A DNA stretch of 64,000 nt from Streptomyces buecherae (GCF_014295035.1 NZ_CP060404.1:7294501-7358500); one strand, 5' to 3'; positions 33,983 to 42,717 are shown, counted from the stretch's first letter. A program made the numbers and translations. The notes: generated from the sequence alone by a model not told the origin.

Positions 33983-34849
33983 TCAGCCGCCCCGGTGCAG
34001 CCGGTCCCCGGCCGCGAGGAGCGCCGCGGCCAGCGCGTCCGCGCCACCGTGCGCGGCGCCCGCGCCCGCGCCGCGCAGCAGCGCGAACTCCACCGAACCC
34101 AGGTCGGGCAGGCCCACCCGGTCCGGCACCCGGACCAGGCCGGGCGGGATCATGCCCCGGGTGTGCGCCATGACGCCGAGCCCGGCCCGGGCCGCGGCGA
34201 CCAGCCCGTTCAGGCTGCCGCTGGTGCACGCGATCCGCCAGGCCCGGCCGTGCCGCTCCAACACGTCGAGCGCGCGGGCCCGGGTGAGGCCCGGTGGCGG
34301 GAACAGGATCAGCGGCAGCGGCCGGTCCGGCTCGATCCGTAGCCGCTCGCTGCCGATCCAGACCAGCCGGTCCCGCCACACGAGCTGGCCCCCGGGCCGG
34401 TCGGGCGAGCGCTTGGCCAGGACGAGGTCCAACCGCCCGGCCTCGAGCAACGCGTGCAACGTCCCCGACAGCTCCACCGTCAGCTCCAGGTCAACACGCG
34501 GATGGTCACGCCGGAAGCCCTCCAGGACCTCCGGGAGCCGGGTCAGTACGAAGTCCTCGGAGGCCCCGAACCGGAGCCGGCCGCGCGGCCTGGCGCCCGC
34601 GAACCAACGCGCCGCGCGCTCGTTCGCCTCCAGGATCGTGCGGGCGAACCCCAACATCGCCTCGCCGTCCTCGGTCAACTCCACGCTGTGCGTGTCACGG
34701 AGAAAGAGTTGCCGGCCGGCCGCCGCCTCCAGCTTGCGCACCTGCTGGCTGACCGTCGACTGACGCAGCCCGAGCCGCTGCGCGGCCTGCGTGAAGCTCA
34801 GGGTCTGGGCGACCGTACGGAAGGTGCGCAACTGCGCCGGGTCGAACAT
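33983..34849 (-). CDS. LysR-family transcriptional regulator
   Basis: A 288-residue LysR protein, HTH at residues about 1-60 (TLSFTQAAQRLGLRQSTVSQQ), effector domain after residue 88. The ATG at 34849 directly precedes the FDPAQLRTF start typical of the family; ATG 34870 is an alternative. It is divergent from the SBF-type symporter 140 bases away and likely regulates it. Confidence 0.93.
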   Translation of the reverse strand: MFDPAQLRTFRTVAQTLSFTQAAQRLGLRQSTVSQQVRKLEAAAGRQLFLRDTHSVELTEDGEAMLGFARTILEANERAARWFAGARPRGRLRFGASEDFVLTRLPEVLEGFRRDHPRVDLELTVELSGTLHALLEAGRLDLVLAKRSPDRPGGQLVWRDRLVWIGSERLRIEPDRPLPLILFPPPGLTRARALDVLERHGRAWRIACTSGSLNGLVAAARAGLGVMAHTRGMIPPGLVRVPDRVGLPDLGSVEFALLRGAGAGAAHGGADALAAALLAAGDRLHRGG

Positions 34850-34988
34850 GCCGCCACCGTAGCCCGTCATCGCGAACCGTGATGACAGTGAGAACGGTAT
34901 GCGCCTTTCCCGATGAGCGCAGGCTGCGGCAGGGTGGCCGGGTACCGGCCGCAGCGGCCGGAGAGGCTTACGACCGGAGAGGGAGCCC

Positions 34989-36044
34989 ATGCGCCGCCCC
35001 GCCCTCGCGATGCCCGGCTGGCTGCCGCTCGACGGGTTCCTCCTGGCGCTGGTGGCCAGCGTCGGGCTGGCCGCCCTGCTGCCGGCCACCGGGCAGGCGG
35101 CCGTGGTCGCGGACGACACCACCACGGTCGCCGTCGCCGGCCTGTTCTTCCTCTACGGCGCCCGACTCTCGGCCCGCGAGACGACGGCGGGGCTCGCCCA
35201 CTGGCGGCTCCACCTGTCCGTCCTCGCCTGCACCTTCGTGCTCTTCCCCGCGCTCGGCCTGGCCGCCGGGGCGCTGGTCCCGCTGGTGCTGACGCCCCAG
35301 CTCCACACCGGACTGCTCTTCCTGTGCCTGGTGCCCTCCACCATCCAGTCCTCCATCGCCTTCACCTCGGTGGCCCGCGGCAACGTGGCCGCGGCCATCG
35401 TCGCGGGCTCCTTCTCCAGCCTGGTCGGCGTGGTCGTCACGCCGGTACTGGCCGGGCTGCTGCTCGGCGCGAGCGGCGGGTTCTCGGTCGGCTCGCTGCT
35501 GTCCATCGCGCTCCACCTGCTGGTGCCGTTCCTGGCCGGACAACTGCTGCGCCGCTGGGTCGGCGGCTTCGTCGCCCGCCACCGGCGCGTGCTCGGGTAC
35601 GCCGACCGGGGCTCGATCCTGCTGGTCGTCTACACCGCGTTCAGCCACGGCATGGCCGACGGCGTGTGGCAGCAGGTCACCTGGGCGCGGCTGCTCGCCC
35701 TGCTCGGCGTGGAGGCGGCGCTGCTCGCCACGATGCTCACCCTGACCTCGTACGGCGCGCGCCGCCTCGGCTTCCCGTACGCGGACCGGGTGGCGATCAC
35801 CTTCGCCGGCTCGAAGAAGAGCCTGGCGGCGGGGTTGCCCATGGCGAGCGTGCTGTTCGGCGCGGACGCGGGACTCGCGGTGCTGCCGCTCATGCTCTTC
35901 CACCAGATGCAGCTCATGGTCTGCGCGGTCCTGGCCAGGCGGTACGCGGCCCGCACCCCGCACACCCCGGCGCCGCCCCCCACCCCAGGCACCACCGCCC
36001 CGACGCCCCGGCCGAGCGACGCGGCCCGCGCCTCGTCGGCCTAG
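34989..36044 (+). CDS. Bile acid:sodium symporter (SBF/YfeH-like) family protein
   Basis: A 351-residue membrane protein with nine or ten helices and SBF signature regions (PSTIQSSIAFTSVARGNVAAA and FAGSKKSLAAGLPMASVLF). Members move bile acids or other organic anions with Na+; bacterial ones are poorly characterised. The Pro/Thr-rich C-terminus is part of a 156-base tandem duplication that repeats downstream. GGAGAGGGAGCC precedes the ATG. Divergent LysR neighbour. Confidence 0.9.
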   Translation: MRRPALAMPGWLPLDGFLLALVASVGLAALLPATGQAAVVADDTTTVAVAGLFFLYGARLSARETTAGLAHWRLHLSVLACTFVLFPALGLAAGALVPLVLTPQLHTGLLFLCLVPSTIQSSIAFTSVARGNVAAAIVAGSFSSLVGVVVTPVLAGLLLGASGGFSVGSLLSIALHLLVPFLAGQLLRRWVGGFVARHRRVLGYADRGSILLVVYTAFSHGMADGVWQQVTWARLLALLGVEAALLATMLTLTSYGARRLGFPYADRVAITFAGSKKSLAAGLPMASVLFGADAGLAVLPLMLFHQMQLMVCAVLARRYAARTPHTPAPPPTPGTTAPTPRPSDAARASSA

Positions 36045-36284
36045 GAACCCCGGCGCGGGCCGCGCACGCCCCCGGGGCCTGCCGCCAAACGGTCCGCGTG
36101 CCCCGGCCCCAAGGTTCCGCCCCCGGCGCCGCCCCTCACCCCAGGTACCACCGCCCCGACGCCCCGGCCGAGCGACGCGGCCCGCGCCCCGTCGGCCTAG
36201 GACCCCCGGCGCACGGGCCGCGCACGCCCCCGGGGCCTGCCGCCGAACGGTCCGCGCCACCCGGCCCGAGGTTCCGCCCCCGGG
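35965..36284. repeat. Tandem duplication (about 156-158 bp x 2) including the symporter 3' end
   Basis: 35965-36120 is repeated as 36121-36284 with a few substitutions and a 2-base insertion. The first copy codes for the last 26 residues and stop of the symporter; the second repeats these codons and the stop as a non-expressed tail. Confidence 0.9.
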
Positions 36285-36433
36285 GCCGGCCGAGCGCGGA
36301 CCGCCTCGCGGGCCGACCCTCCGAGGGGGCCACCCTCCGAGCGGGCCCACCCTCCGAGCGGGCCGGGCCGCCGGCGAACACGCGTCGGCCCCGGCCGCTC
36401 GTGGGCGACCGGGGCCAACGCGCGCGGAGTGCG
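36285..36433. other. Short GC-rich spacer with 16-17-bp repeats and terminator
   Basis: ACCCTCCGAG occurs at 36316, 36332 and 36349 (16-17-bp period). A 12-bp stem with one mismatch (36383-36394 with 36409-36420) probably ends the sialidase transcript. Confidence 0.55.
36383..36420 (-). terminator. Sialidase gene terminator
   Basis: 12-bp stem with one mismatch and a 14-base loop, just past the sialidase stop on the minus strand. Confidence 0.6.
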
Positions 36434-38608
36434 TCAGGGCTGGCGTACGCGATCCAGCGGCAGCCACAGCACCGCGCCGTTACCGGCGATGCCCTGCGCT
36501 GACGTGGAGCCCAACCGCTCGATGTCGGCGTCCGGCAGGGCGCGGTCGACGACCAGCACCTCGTCCAGCGCGCCCGTCAGGTGGGAGCGGCTGTCGACCT
36601 TCTGTCCGACGTGCACGCCGAAGACCGAGTTGCGGCTGACCGAACCGGCCGGGGCGGGCACCGAGGTCGGGGTGCCGTCCACGAAGAGGGTGAGTTCGCC
36701 GCCGCCGCGACGCAGGGCCAGGTGGTGCCAGCGGCCGTCGTTGTACGCGCCCGCCGTACGCACCGTCGTCGTCGTGGGCGGCGCCGCGCCCGCCACCGTC
36801 AGTATGGACGCGGTGATCCGGTCGCTGCCCGGCTCGCCACGCACCGCCACCTGGGGCGACTTGTTGCCGACCCCGCCCATCCACAGGAAGGGTTGCTCGC
36901 CGCCGGTGGCCTCGTACCGGAACCACAGGCTGACGGTGAAGTCCCGCTCCCGAAGCGGCAGCGTCTCGCGGAACGGCAGCCGCACCGCGTCGTCGACGCC
37001 GTCGAACTCCACCGCCCGTCCGAACCGCCCGTCGCCCGTGCGCGCCCCGCCCAGCACCGCGGCCGGCCGCGCGCCGCGTCCGCCGTCCGTCGTCGTCGGG
37101 TCGGGCCCGCGGCGCGGCCCGAGCCAGTCCTCGGTCAGGCGCGCGAAGCGGATCTCGTCGCGGGCGTCCACGGCCCCGCCCTCGTACGCCAGCCCGACCT
37201 GGCCGTTCGACAGGGCGACCAGGTCGGAGTAGCCGGACCAGTCGGTGGTCACCACCGCGCCCCGGTCCACGCTCTCCCAGGTGCGGCCCTCGTCGTAGGA
37301 GGAGCGGATCATCATCGTGCGCCGCCGGTCCGGGTCGGCCGGCGCGGACAGCAGCAGCCGGTCGGGACCGCGCCGGCCCGCGCTGGGCAGTCGGATCACC
37401 GCGCCCTGCACCATCGGCGTGTACAGGTCGGGCAGCGCGCGGAACGGCGCCTGGAAGCTCTCCCCACCGTCCTGGCTCACCGCGGCGTCCCGATGGCCGA
37501 GGTCCTTGCCCTCCTGCTCGCGCCCGTTCACGTAGATGCCGCCGTCCACCCGCTCCACCAGCGTCAGTTCGGACGGCTTCTGCCGGAACGTCCCGTCGGG
37601 GGCCAGCGGCCACGTGTCCCGCGCGCCGAGCCGCCACGAGTCGCCGCCGTCGTCGCTCAGCGCCAGCGCGGCGTGGTTCTCGGTGATGCGGTCGGTCCCG
37701 TAGCTCTCCGCGTTGACGCCGAACACCAGCCGGCCCGCGTGCTTGCCGCGGGTGAGCTGGATGCCGTGCACGGGGCCGGTGGCGTACCACGCGTCCCAGC
37801 GCGGATCGCGGATCTCGCCGCTGATGTCGCGCGGCGTCGACCACGTCGCCCCGTCGTCGTCGCTGTGCTGCAGGTGCGGCCTGCGGTCGCAGGGGACCTC
37901 ACAGTTCCCCGCGTCGGCCCGCCCCTTGTTGTACGTGCTGGCCAGCAGGACGCGGCCGGTCTCGCGATCCACGATCGGTGCCGGATTGCCGTGCGTGTCG
38001 CCCGCGCCCTCGTCGATGACCTGGAGCTTGGACCAGGTGCGCCCGCCGTCGAAGGAGCGCTTGAGTACGAGGTCTATGTCGCCCGCGTCGCCGCAGTTGT
38101 CCACCCGTCCCTCGGCGAACGCCAGCACGGTCTTGTTTCGGGTCTCGACGAGGGCGGGAATCCGGAAACAGGCGTAGTCGCCGTCATCGGGCGCCTTGAA
38201 GAGCACCTGCTGCTCGATGCCCGGCCGAGCCGCCGCCGCTTCCTGCCCCGGCACCACGGCCCGCACCGGAGCGGGCAGCAGGGCCAGCAGCAGAAAGGCC
38301 CACAGCGTCGTACGGCGCGCGCGGCGCAGGCGTGCGCGGCGCACGCGCCCGCCGCGGCGAGGAGTGCGCCGGCGGACGCCGCCGCGCCGGCGCTCGTTGG
38401 TGTCGTATGGGTCAGCCGAGTCGTACGAACCGGTGGTGTCGTACGAGGTGGGGGCTGACGAGGTGGGGGCTGAAAAGGTGTCGGCTGGGCGCGCCTCGTG
38501 TGGAGGCTGAGTGGATGGGGATTGCTGAGATCTACCGCCTCTAGCGGGGTCTGCGTGAAGTTCTGACGCCATACTCGGACCTGCCCTTCGAAGGCATCTG
38601 GACATCAA
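36434..38608 (-). CDS. Exo-alpha-sialidase (GH33) with C-terminal LamG-like domain
   Basis: A 724-residue exported enzyme. After an unusual ~90-residue Ser/Thr/Asp- and Arg-rich N-terminus comes a hydrophobic signal/anchor (WAFLLLALLPAPVRA). The catalytic beta-propeller has the FRIPALVET motif (first Arg of the triad) and Asp boxes SFDGGRTW, SDDDGATW, SDDGGDSW, SQDGGESF and SYDEGRTW. A concanavalin/LamG-type domain of about 190 residues ends the protein. It releases terminal sialic acids from glycans outside the cell. The second Met (38572) is an alternative start. No sialic acid uptake or catabolic genes lie in the window. Confidence 0.93.
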   Translation of the reverse strand: MMSRCLRRAGPSMASELHADPARGGRSQQSPSTQPPHEARPADTFSAPTSSAPTSYDTTGSYDSADPYDTNERRRGGVRRRTPRRGGRVRRARLRRARRTTLWAFLLLALLPAPVRAVVPGQEAAAARPGIEQQVLFKAPDDGDYACFRIPALVETRNKTVLAFAEGRVDNCGDAGDIDLVLKRSFDGGRTWSKLQVIDEGAGDTHGNPAPIVDRETGRVLLASTYNKGRADAGNCEVPCDRRPHLQHSDDDGATWSTPRDISGEIRDPRWDAWYATGPVHGIQLTRGKHAGRLVFGVNAESYGTDRITENHAALALSDDGGDSWRLGARDTWPLAPDGTFRQKPSELTLVERVDGGIYVNGREQEGKDLGHRDAAVSQDGGESFQAPFRALPDLYTPMVQGAVIRLPSAGRRGPDRLLLSAPADPDRRRTMMIRSSYDEGRTWESVDRGAVVTTDWSGYSDLVALSNGQVGLAYEGGAVDARDEIRFARLTEDWLGPRRGPDPTTTDGGRGARPAAVLGGARTGDGRFGRAVEFDGVDDAVRLPFRETLPLRERDFTVSLWFRYEATGGEQPFLWMGGVGNKSPQVAVRGEPGSDRITASILTVAGAAPPTTTTVRTAGAYNDGRWHHLALRRGGGELTLFVDGTPTSVPAPAGSVSRNSVFGVHVGQKVDSRSHLTGALDEVLVVDRALPDADIERLGSTSAQGIAGNGAVLWLPLDRVRQP

Positions 38609-39014
38609 GACATCCCACGTCCCATGTGCGCTGCGCAGAAGTTACTTCTCTCCCGACTACCCCCACAAGAACCGCGCGCCGCGCGGGCTTCACTCGCTCA
38701 GGGGAACCAAGAACGCATGGTCGAAGGCGCGGGACGGCGCCGCCCCACGCCGCGCGCCAGCCTCACCCGCCCCCTCCGCCGGCCGCACCCACTGCCACCC
38801 GGCTTCCCCTGCGCCGCCCGCGAACTGACGCCGAGTCGGCCACGTCTCGCCACCCCGGCGCGCGCCACGCCCGCCACGCCGGCGCGCGGTCCGCCGCCTG
38901 GCACGCCCCCACTGTGGCGGCGTACGGCGCCCGCTGACGATCGGGCACCCCCCTCCGAACGGCCCGGGAGCGGGCCAGCCCGCATCGGAGCTGACGGAGA
39001 GCGGGTCCGAGGGG
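38609..39014. other. Intergenic region upstream of the sialidase
   Basis: 406 bases. The first ~80 bases next to the sialidase are less GC-rich (TTACTTCTC, GACATCAAGACATC) and likely hold its promoter. The rest is Pro/Arg-coding GC-rich sequence without a credible gene. Confidence 0.4.
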
Positions 39015-39659
39015 TCAGCGCCGGTACCCGTTGAGGAAGACATGGATGCCGGCGGCGATCCTGTCCTCGACGTCCTCCTGTGTGGGTGTGCCCAAGCCTG
39101 GCCGGGCGGGGTCCGCGGCGGAGATCAGCAGCATGAGGTGGATGGCCGCCCGGTCGGGATCGGCGGTGCGGAGCAGCCCCTGCTCCGACCATTGACGGAG
39201 GTAGGCGGCGAGCGCGCGGCGGACCCGCAGCGGGCCGGTCTCCTGCCAGACGTCGATGGCGGCCTGCGGGATGTGGCCGGCGTCGGCGTGGACCTGGCGT
39301 ACGAGCGCGAAGTGCGCCGCGTGCGTGCCGGTCATCGGGGCGGTGAACTCCCGGCCGAAGTCGAGGAGATCGGCCTCCAGGTCGGTGATCTTGCGCAGGT
39401 GCCGGTCGATGATGGCGAGCTGGGCTTCGGCGGCCAGCGTGGCGCTCTCCCGGATGGTGGCCTGGAACAGCTCGGCCTTGTCCCCGAAGTGGTTGTAGAT
39501 GGTGCGCGTGGAGACCCCGGCTTCGGCGGCGATGGCGTCGATGCTGGCCCGGGCGTAGCCGTCCCGGGCGAAGACGGTCAGCGCACCGCCGAGGATCGCC
39601 TTCCGCTTGTCCGCCGACCTGCCTCGGGGGCGTCCGGCTGCGGTGTTCTGACTGGTCAC
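39015..39659 (-). CDS. TetR/AcrR-family repressor
   Basis: A 214-residue TetR regulator. HTH at about residues 20-65 (ALTVFARDGYARASIDAIAAEAGVSTRTIYNHFG) and a C-terminal AefR-like ligand domain. GTG start with GGAGGACC upstream. It is divergent from the FMN reductase gene with a 129-base AT-richer spacer carrying a repeated 13-mer, so it probably represses that gene and itself. Confidence 0.95.
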   Translation of the reverse strand: MTSQNTAAGRPRGRSADKRKAILGGALTVFARDGYARASIDAIAAEAGVSTRTIYNHFGDKAELFQATIRESATLAAEAQLAIIDRHLRKITDLEADLLDFGREFTAPMTGTHAAHFALVRQVHADAGHIPQAAIDVWQETGPLRVRRALAAYLRQWSEQGLLRTADPDRAAIHLMLLISAADPARPGLGTPTQEDVEDRIAAGIHVFLNGYRR

Positions 39660-39684
39660 GCTGGGTCCTCCAAGTTTTTTGCAG

Positions 39685-39728
39685 CGAGCGTTTTACTAAT
39701 TACCACGAGCGTTGTACTTTAACTCGTG
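39685..39728. promoter_or_regulatory. Candidate TetR operator / divergent promoter
   Basis: CGAGCGTT(T/G)TACT occurs at 39685-39697 and 39706-39718, 21 bp apart (two helical turns). CACGAG (39704-39709) is mirrored by CTCGTG (39723-39728). This is the most AT-rich spot between the two divergent genes. Confidence 0.6.
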
Positions 39729-39788
39729 CTGAGGCGCACAGCACCGCGGTACGTCATTGCGCCTGGACATCAAGTCGAGGAGAGACCC

Positions 39789-40400
39789 ATGCTCAGAATC
39801 GCCATCATCATCGGCAGCACCCGGTCGAGCCGCAGGACGGCCGTCGCGGCCGACTGGGTCGCCCAGGTCGCCGCCCGGCACGCGGCCGTCACCCGCGGAG
39901 AGGTGACCTTCGAGACAGTGGACCTGGCGGACCACGCGCTCCCCGTCCTGGACGAGCCGCTCCCGGCCCTGTTCGGTGACTACCGCCACCCACACACCAT
40001 GCGGTGGGCGCGGGCCGTCGACTCGTACGACGGGTTCGTCTTCGTCACCCCGGAGTACAACCACTCCTTCCCCGGCGCGTTGAAGAACGCGATCGACTTC
40101 CTGTACGCGGAGTGGAACAACAAGGCGGCCGGTTTCGTCAGCCACGGCGTACACGGCGGCACCCGCGCCGTGGAACACCTGCGGCTGACCATGACCGAAC
40201 TCCAGGTCGCCACCGTGCGCACCCAGGTCGCCCTCTCGGCCTTCACCGACTTCGAGATCACCGACCCGTCCGAGCCGGGCGTCATCACCCCGGGCCCCCA
40301 CCAGGAAACGACGTTGAACGAGCTGCTGGACGAGGTCATCGCCTGGTCCGGGGCGCTCAAGCCGCTCCGTACGCCCACCCCGCAGGCAACACCCGCGTAG
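39789..40400 (+). CDS. NADPH-dependent FMN reductase family protein
   Basis: A 203-residue flavodoxin-like reductase. The FMN phosphate loop is GSTRSSRRTAVAADW (residues 9-23), and the family motif PEYNHSFPGALKNAIDFL is at about residues 87-104. It reduces FMN, quinones or azo compounds using NAD(P)H. The ATG at 39789 is preceded by GGAGAGACCC. Likely induced by relief of repression by the divergent TetR protein. Confidence 0.94.
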   Translation: MLRIAIIIGSTRSSRRTAVAADWVAQVAARHAAVTRGEVTFETVDLADHALPVLDEPLPALFGDYRHPHTMRWARAVDSYDGFVFVTPEYNHSFPGALKNAIDFLYAEWNNKAAGFVSHGVHGGTRAVEHLRLTMTELQVATVRTQVALSAFTDFEITDPSEPGVITPGPHQETTLNELLDEVIAWSGALKPLRTPTPQATPA

Positions 40401-40494
40401 CGGCAACGGGCGTCCGGGCCGCTACGCGAACAGCGACGACTCGCCCGCCGAGTGCGCCCCCGGTCACCCCCACCTCACCCCGGCGCCGGCCCGG

Positions 40495-41550
40495 CTACTC
40501 CTCCCAGCTCACCCGCTCCGCGCCCGCGTACACGTTCATGTCCGCGCCCCGCAGGAAGCCGATCAGGGTCAGCCCCGTCTCCTCGGCCAGGTCGACCGCC
40601 AGCGACGAGGGCGCCGACACCGCGGCGAGCACCGGAATGCCGGCCATCACCGCCTTCTGCGCCAGCTCGAAGGACGCGCGCCCCGACACCAGCAACACGC
40701 TGGAGGACAGCGGCAGCCGCCCCTGCTGGAGGGCGCGGCCGACGAGCTTGTCCACGGCGTTGTGGCGGCCCACGTCCTCCCGTACGTCCAGCAGTTCGCC
40801 CTCCGCCGTGAACAGCGCGGCGGCGTGCAGCCCACCGGTGCGCTCGAACACGCGCTGCGCCGCGCGCAGCCGATCCGGCAGCGCGGCCAGCACGTCGGGG
40901 GAGAGGACGACCGGTGTGGCCGGATCGCCCACGGGCCAGCGCGCGGTCGTACGCACCGCCTCCAGGCTGGCCTTCCCGCACAACCCACACGACGAGGTGG
41001 TGTACACGTTGCGCTCCAGCCCGATGTCAGGCAGCGGCACACCTGGCGCGAGGTGCACGTCGACCACGTTGTACGTGTTGGCGCCCCGGGCCCCGGCGCC
41101 ACCCGGGGCGCTTCCGGCGCCGCCCCGCGTGTCGATCACGGGCAGCCCCGCGCCACCCCGCCCCACCCCGCCGGCCCGTCGCCCGACGGCGGCGGGCAGC
41201 GGCGCGGTCGTCCACCCGGCAGCCACCCCGCCACCCCCGCCCGCCGCGACACCCAGCCCACCGGGCGGCCCGTCGACCAGCTCGTCGGACGGCTCGTCCC
41301 GTGGCGCGGCGACCGCCCCCGCGCAGTACGCGATGGTGGCCAGGTCGCTGTCGCTCGCGAGCACACCCTCGCTCACCAGGAACCCGGCGGCCAGCGCGAA
41401 GTCGTCCCCCGGAGTGCGCATCGTGATCGCGAGCGGCTTGCCGTTCAGCCGAATCTCCAGCGGCTCCTCGGCCACGAGCGTGTCGGGCCGCGTACTGACC
41501 TTGCCGCCACGGATGCGTACCACGCGCCGTCGCTCGGTGACCCGTCCCAT
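40495..41550 (-). CDS. fdhD: Formate dehydrogenase accessory sulfurtransferase FdhD
   Basis: A 351-residue FdhD. It passes sulfur from IscS-type desulfurases to the Mo/W-bisPGD cofactor of formate dehydrogenase. The N-terminal EEPLEIRLNGKPLAITMRTP block, the SSCGLCG loop with Cys188 and Cys191, and the GRHNAVDKLVG block are present. A Gly/Ala/Pro-rich insertion (about residues 84-157) before NTYNVVDV makes it ~70 residues longer than usual. The ATG at 41550 is preferred over an upstream Met with no conserved sequence. No formate dehydrogenase gene is in the window. Confidence 0.95.
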   Translation of the reverse strand: MGRVTERRRVVRIRGGKVSTRPDTLVAEEPLEIRLNGKPLAITMRTPGDDFALAAGFLVSEGVLASDSDLATIAYCAGAVAAPRDEPSDELVDGPPGGLGVAAGGGGGVAAGWTTAPLPAAVGRRAGGVGRGGAGLPVIDTRGGAGSAPGGAGARGANTYNVVDVHLAPGVPLPDIGLERNVYTTSSCGLCGKASLEAVRTTARWPVGDPATPVVLSPDVLAALPDRLRAAQRVFERTGGLHAAALFTAEGELLDVREDVGRHNAVDKLVGRALQQGRLPLSSSVLLVSGRASFELAQKAVMAGIPVLAAVSAPSSLAVDLAEETGLTLIGFLRGADMNVYAGAERVSWEE

Positions 41551-41798
41551 GGTGTCGATCCATCCTGGTCGTCCCGATACCGTCGGCCAACCCGCGTACG
41601 CGCCGGCCCTGCCTCCCGCATTGTCACCCATCGCGGCACGTCACGAGCCGGACGCGAGTCCGACGAGGTACCCGGACCACGGTCGCCGAAACCGCTCCGC
41701 CGACCCGAAGAAGCCGTCACCCTGCGTGCGCACCCCATCGCTCTGCGGCCGTGGGCTGACACGCCTCCCGGACCCCTCGTGAGGTGCGGATACGCAGG
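41551..41798. other. Intergenic region, fdhD / tRNA-Leu
   Basis: No gene is seen. It should hold the fdhD promoter on the minus strand; no boxes could be assigned with confidence. Confidence 0.4.
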
Positions 41799-41827
41799 TG
41801 AAACGCACTGCGAATCCTTGGTATCGT
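41799..41827 (+). promoter_or_regulatory. Candidate tRNA promoter
   Basis: TGAAAC (41799-41804), 17-base spacer, TATCGT (41822-41827), ending 37 bases before the mature tRNA 5' end. Confidence 0.5.
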
Positions 41828-41864
41828 TATCCATGTCGCCGCGGGGAACCGCGGAGCACACCTG

Positions 41865-41952
41865 GTCCGGGTGGCGGAATGGCAGACGCGCTAGCTTGAG
41901 GTGCTAGTGCCCTTTATCGGGCGTGGGGGTTCAAGTCCCCCCTCGGACACCA
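41865..41952 (+). tRNA. tRNA-Leu, anticodon GAG
   Basis: An 88-nt class II tRNA. Acceptor stem GTCCGGG (41865-41871) pairs with CTCGGAC (41942-41948) with one G-U; discriminator A and CCA are encoded. The anticodon arm is CTAGC-TTGAGGT-GCTAG, giving GAG (decodes CUC/CUU). The variable arm and the TTCAAGT T-loop are present. Confidence 0.97.
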
Positions 41953-41958
41953 GCTAAG

Positions 41959-41980
41959 ACCCCAGTTCACCTGGGGTTTT
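41959..41980 (+). terminator. tRNA-Leu terminator
   Basis: 7-bp stem ACCCCAG/CTGGGGT (41959-41965 with 41971-41977), 5-base loop, followed by T's: a classic intrinsic terminator right after the tRNA. Confidence 0.85.
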
Positions 41981-42157
41981 CTGCGTTTCTGGGGTGGGGT
42001 GTGACCCACCGCATGACCAACAGCCCAGAGATGTCCCAGGCCAGACCTGAGACGACAGGCCAAGCCTGTTCCGGTCCCCCCGAATCTGTTGGCAGACCCC
42101 GTTCCCAGCCTGGCCGACAACCCGTCTCGTGCGCTGCTCCCACCAACCAGCGAAGCG
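41981..42157. other. Lower-GC segment after tRNA-Leu
   Basis: Visibly lower GC than the rest of the window, with no intact gene. Its place at the 3' side of a tRNA and the odd gene beyond it fit a decayed insertion site, but no integrase or repeated tRNA end was found. Confidence 0.4.
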
Positions 42158-42184
42158 AGCCCCGGCCCACTGCGGGCCGGGGCT
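42158..42184 (-). terminator. Terminator of the kinase-like gene
   Basis: Perfect 11-bp stem (42158-42168 with 42174-42184), 5-base loop, 30 bases past the minus-strand stop. Confidence 0.75.
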
Positions 42185-42213
42185 GTTTCGGTGCTTCGGC
42201 GTGGCGCGCGGCG

Positions 42214-42510
42214 TCAGTGGTCGCGCTGGGCCTCCTTGGCCGCTTGCCGGGAGGTCTTCGGTGCCTCGTAGCGGACCAGACACCCTGGATAAGGGAAGTG
42301 GTGCAGGTTCTTCACTGTGCCGCCCCGGTCGCAGGCCAGGGCCGTGTACTCCCGTTCCTCGTCAATGGGGGCTCCGACCTTTACGGCGACGCGTCCGTGT
42401 TCCTTCGACTCCGCTTCCCACACCGTCGATCCGCGCCGCTCAGCAACCAGCCGCGAAGACACGGGCTGGACAGCGCTCAGCACCTCGCCGGGCATCGTCG
42501 TCGCAGTCAC
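42214..42510 (-). CDS. Truncated protein-kinase-like protein (N-lobe only)
   Basis: A 98-residue protein. GSTVWEAES (about residues 27-35) and GRVAVKVG (about 39-46) look like the Gly-loop region and the beta-3 Lys of a Ser/Thr- or aminoglycoside-kinase N-lobe, and IDEEREYTAL could be the start of helix C. The catalytic and DFG loops are absent, so it cannot be an active kinase. GTG start with a good GGAGAGG site and its own terminator suggest it is expressed. GC is lower than its neighbours. Whether it is a remnant or a genuine small protein is open. Confidence 0.55.
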   Translation of the reverse strand: MTATTMPGEVLSAVQPVSSRLVAERRGSTVWEAESKEHGRVAVKVGAPIDEEREYTALACDRGGTVKNLHHFPYPGCLVRYEAPKTSRQAAKEAQRDH

Positions 42511-42536
42511 GTTGGCCGTCCTCTCCGAAACGCGAG

Positions 42537-42564
42537 GGACCGGTCCCCGGGCGGGGACCGGTCC
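42537..42564 (-). promoter_or_regulatory. Perfect hairpin upstream of the kinase-like gene
   Basis: A 12-bp stem GGACCGGTCCCC (42537-42548 with 42553-42564) and GGGC loop lie about 27 bases upstream of its GTG; leader structure or an operator. Confidence 0.5.
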
Positions 42565-42717
42565 ACTTGCTGGTGTCGAGATCCCTACGTGGTGACGTAG
42601 GGCCTCCCGTCATCGCTGTCGCGCTCCCCGCGGCATGCTCGGACCGCGGAGGCCGATGCTGTGAGGAACGGCGAAGTGTCGCGGAATGGACGGGACCGAG
42701 CGGGTGTTCGGGCAGGC

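Noticed and set aside
38624..39034. A 136-codon plus-strand frame upstream of TetR
   Set aside because: Pro/Arg-rich, no ribosome site, overlaps the TetR 3' end; treated as non-coding.
41981..42157. A phage attachment (att) site at tRNA-Leu
   Set aside because: No second copy of the tRNA 3' end and no integrase could be found in the window.
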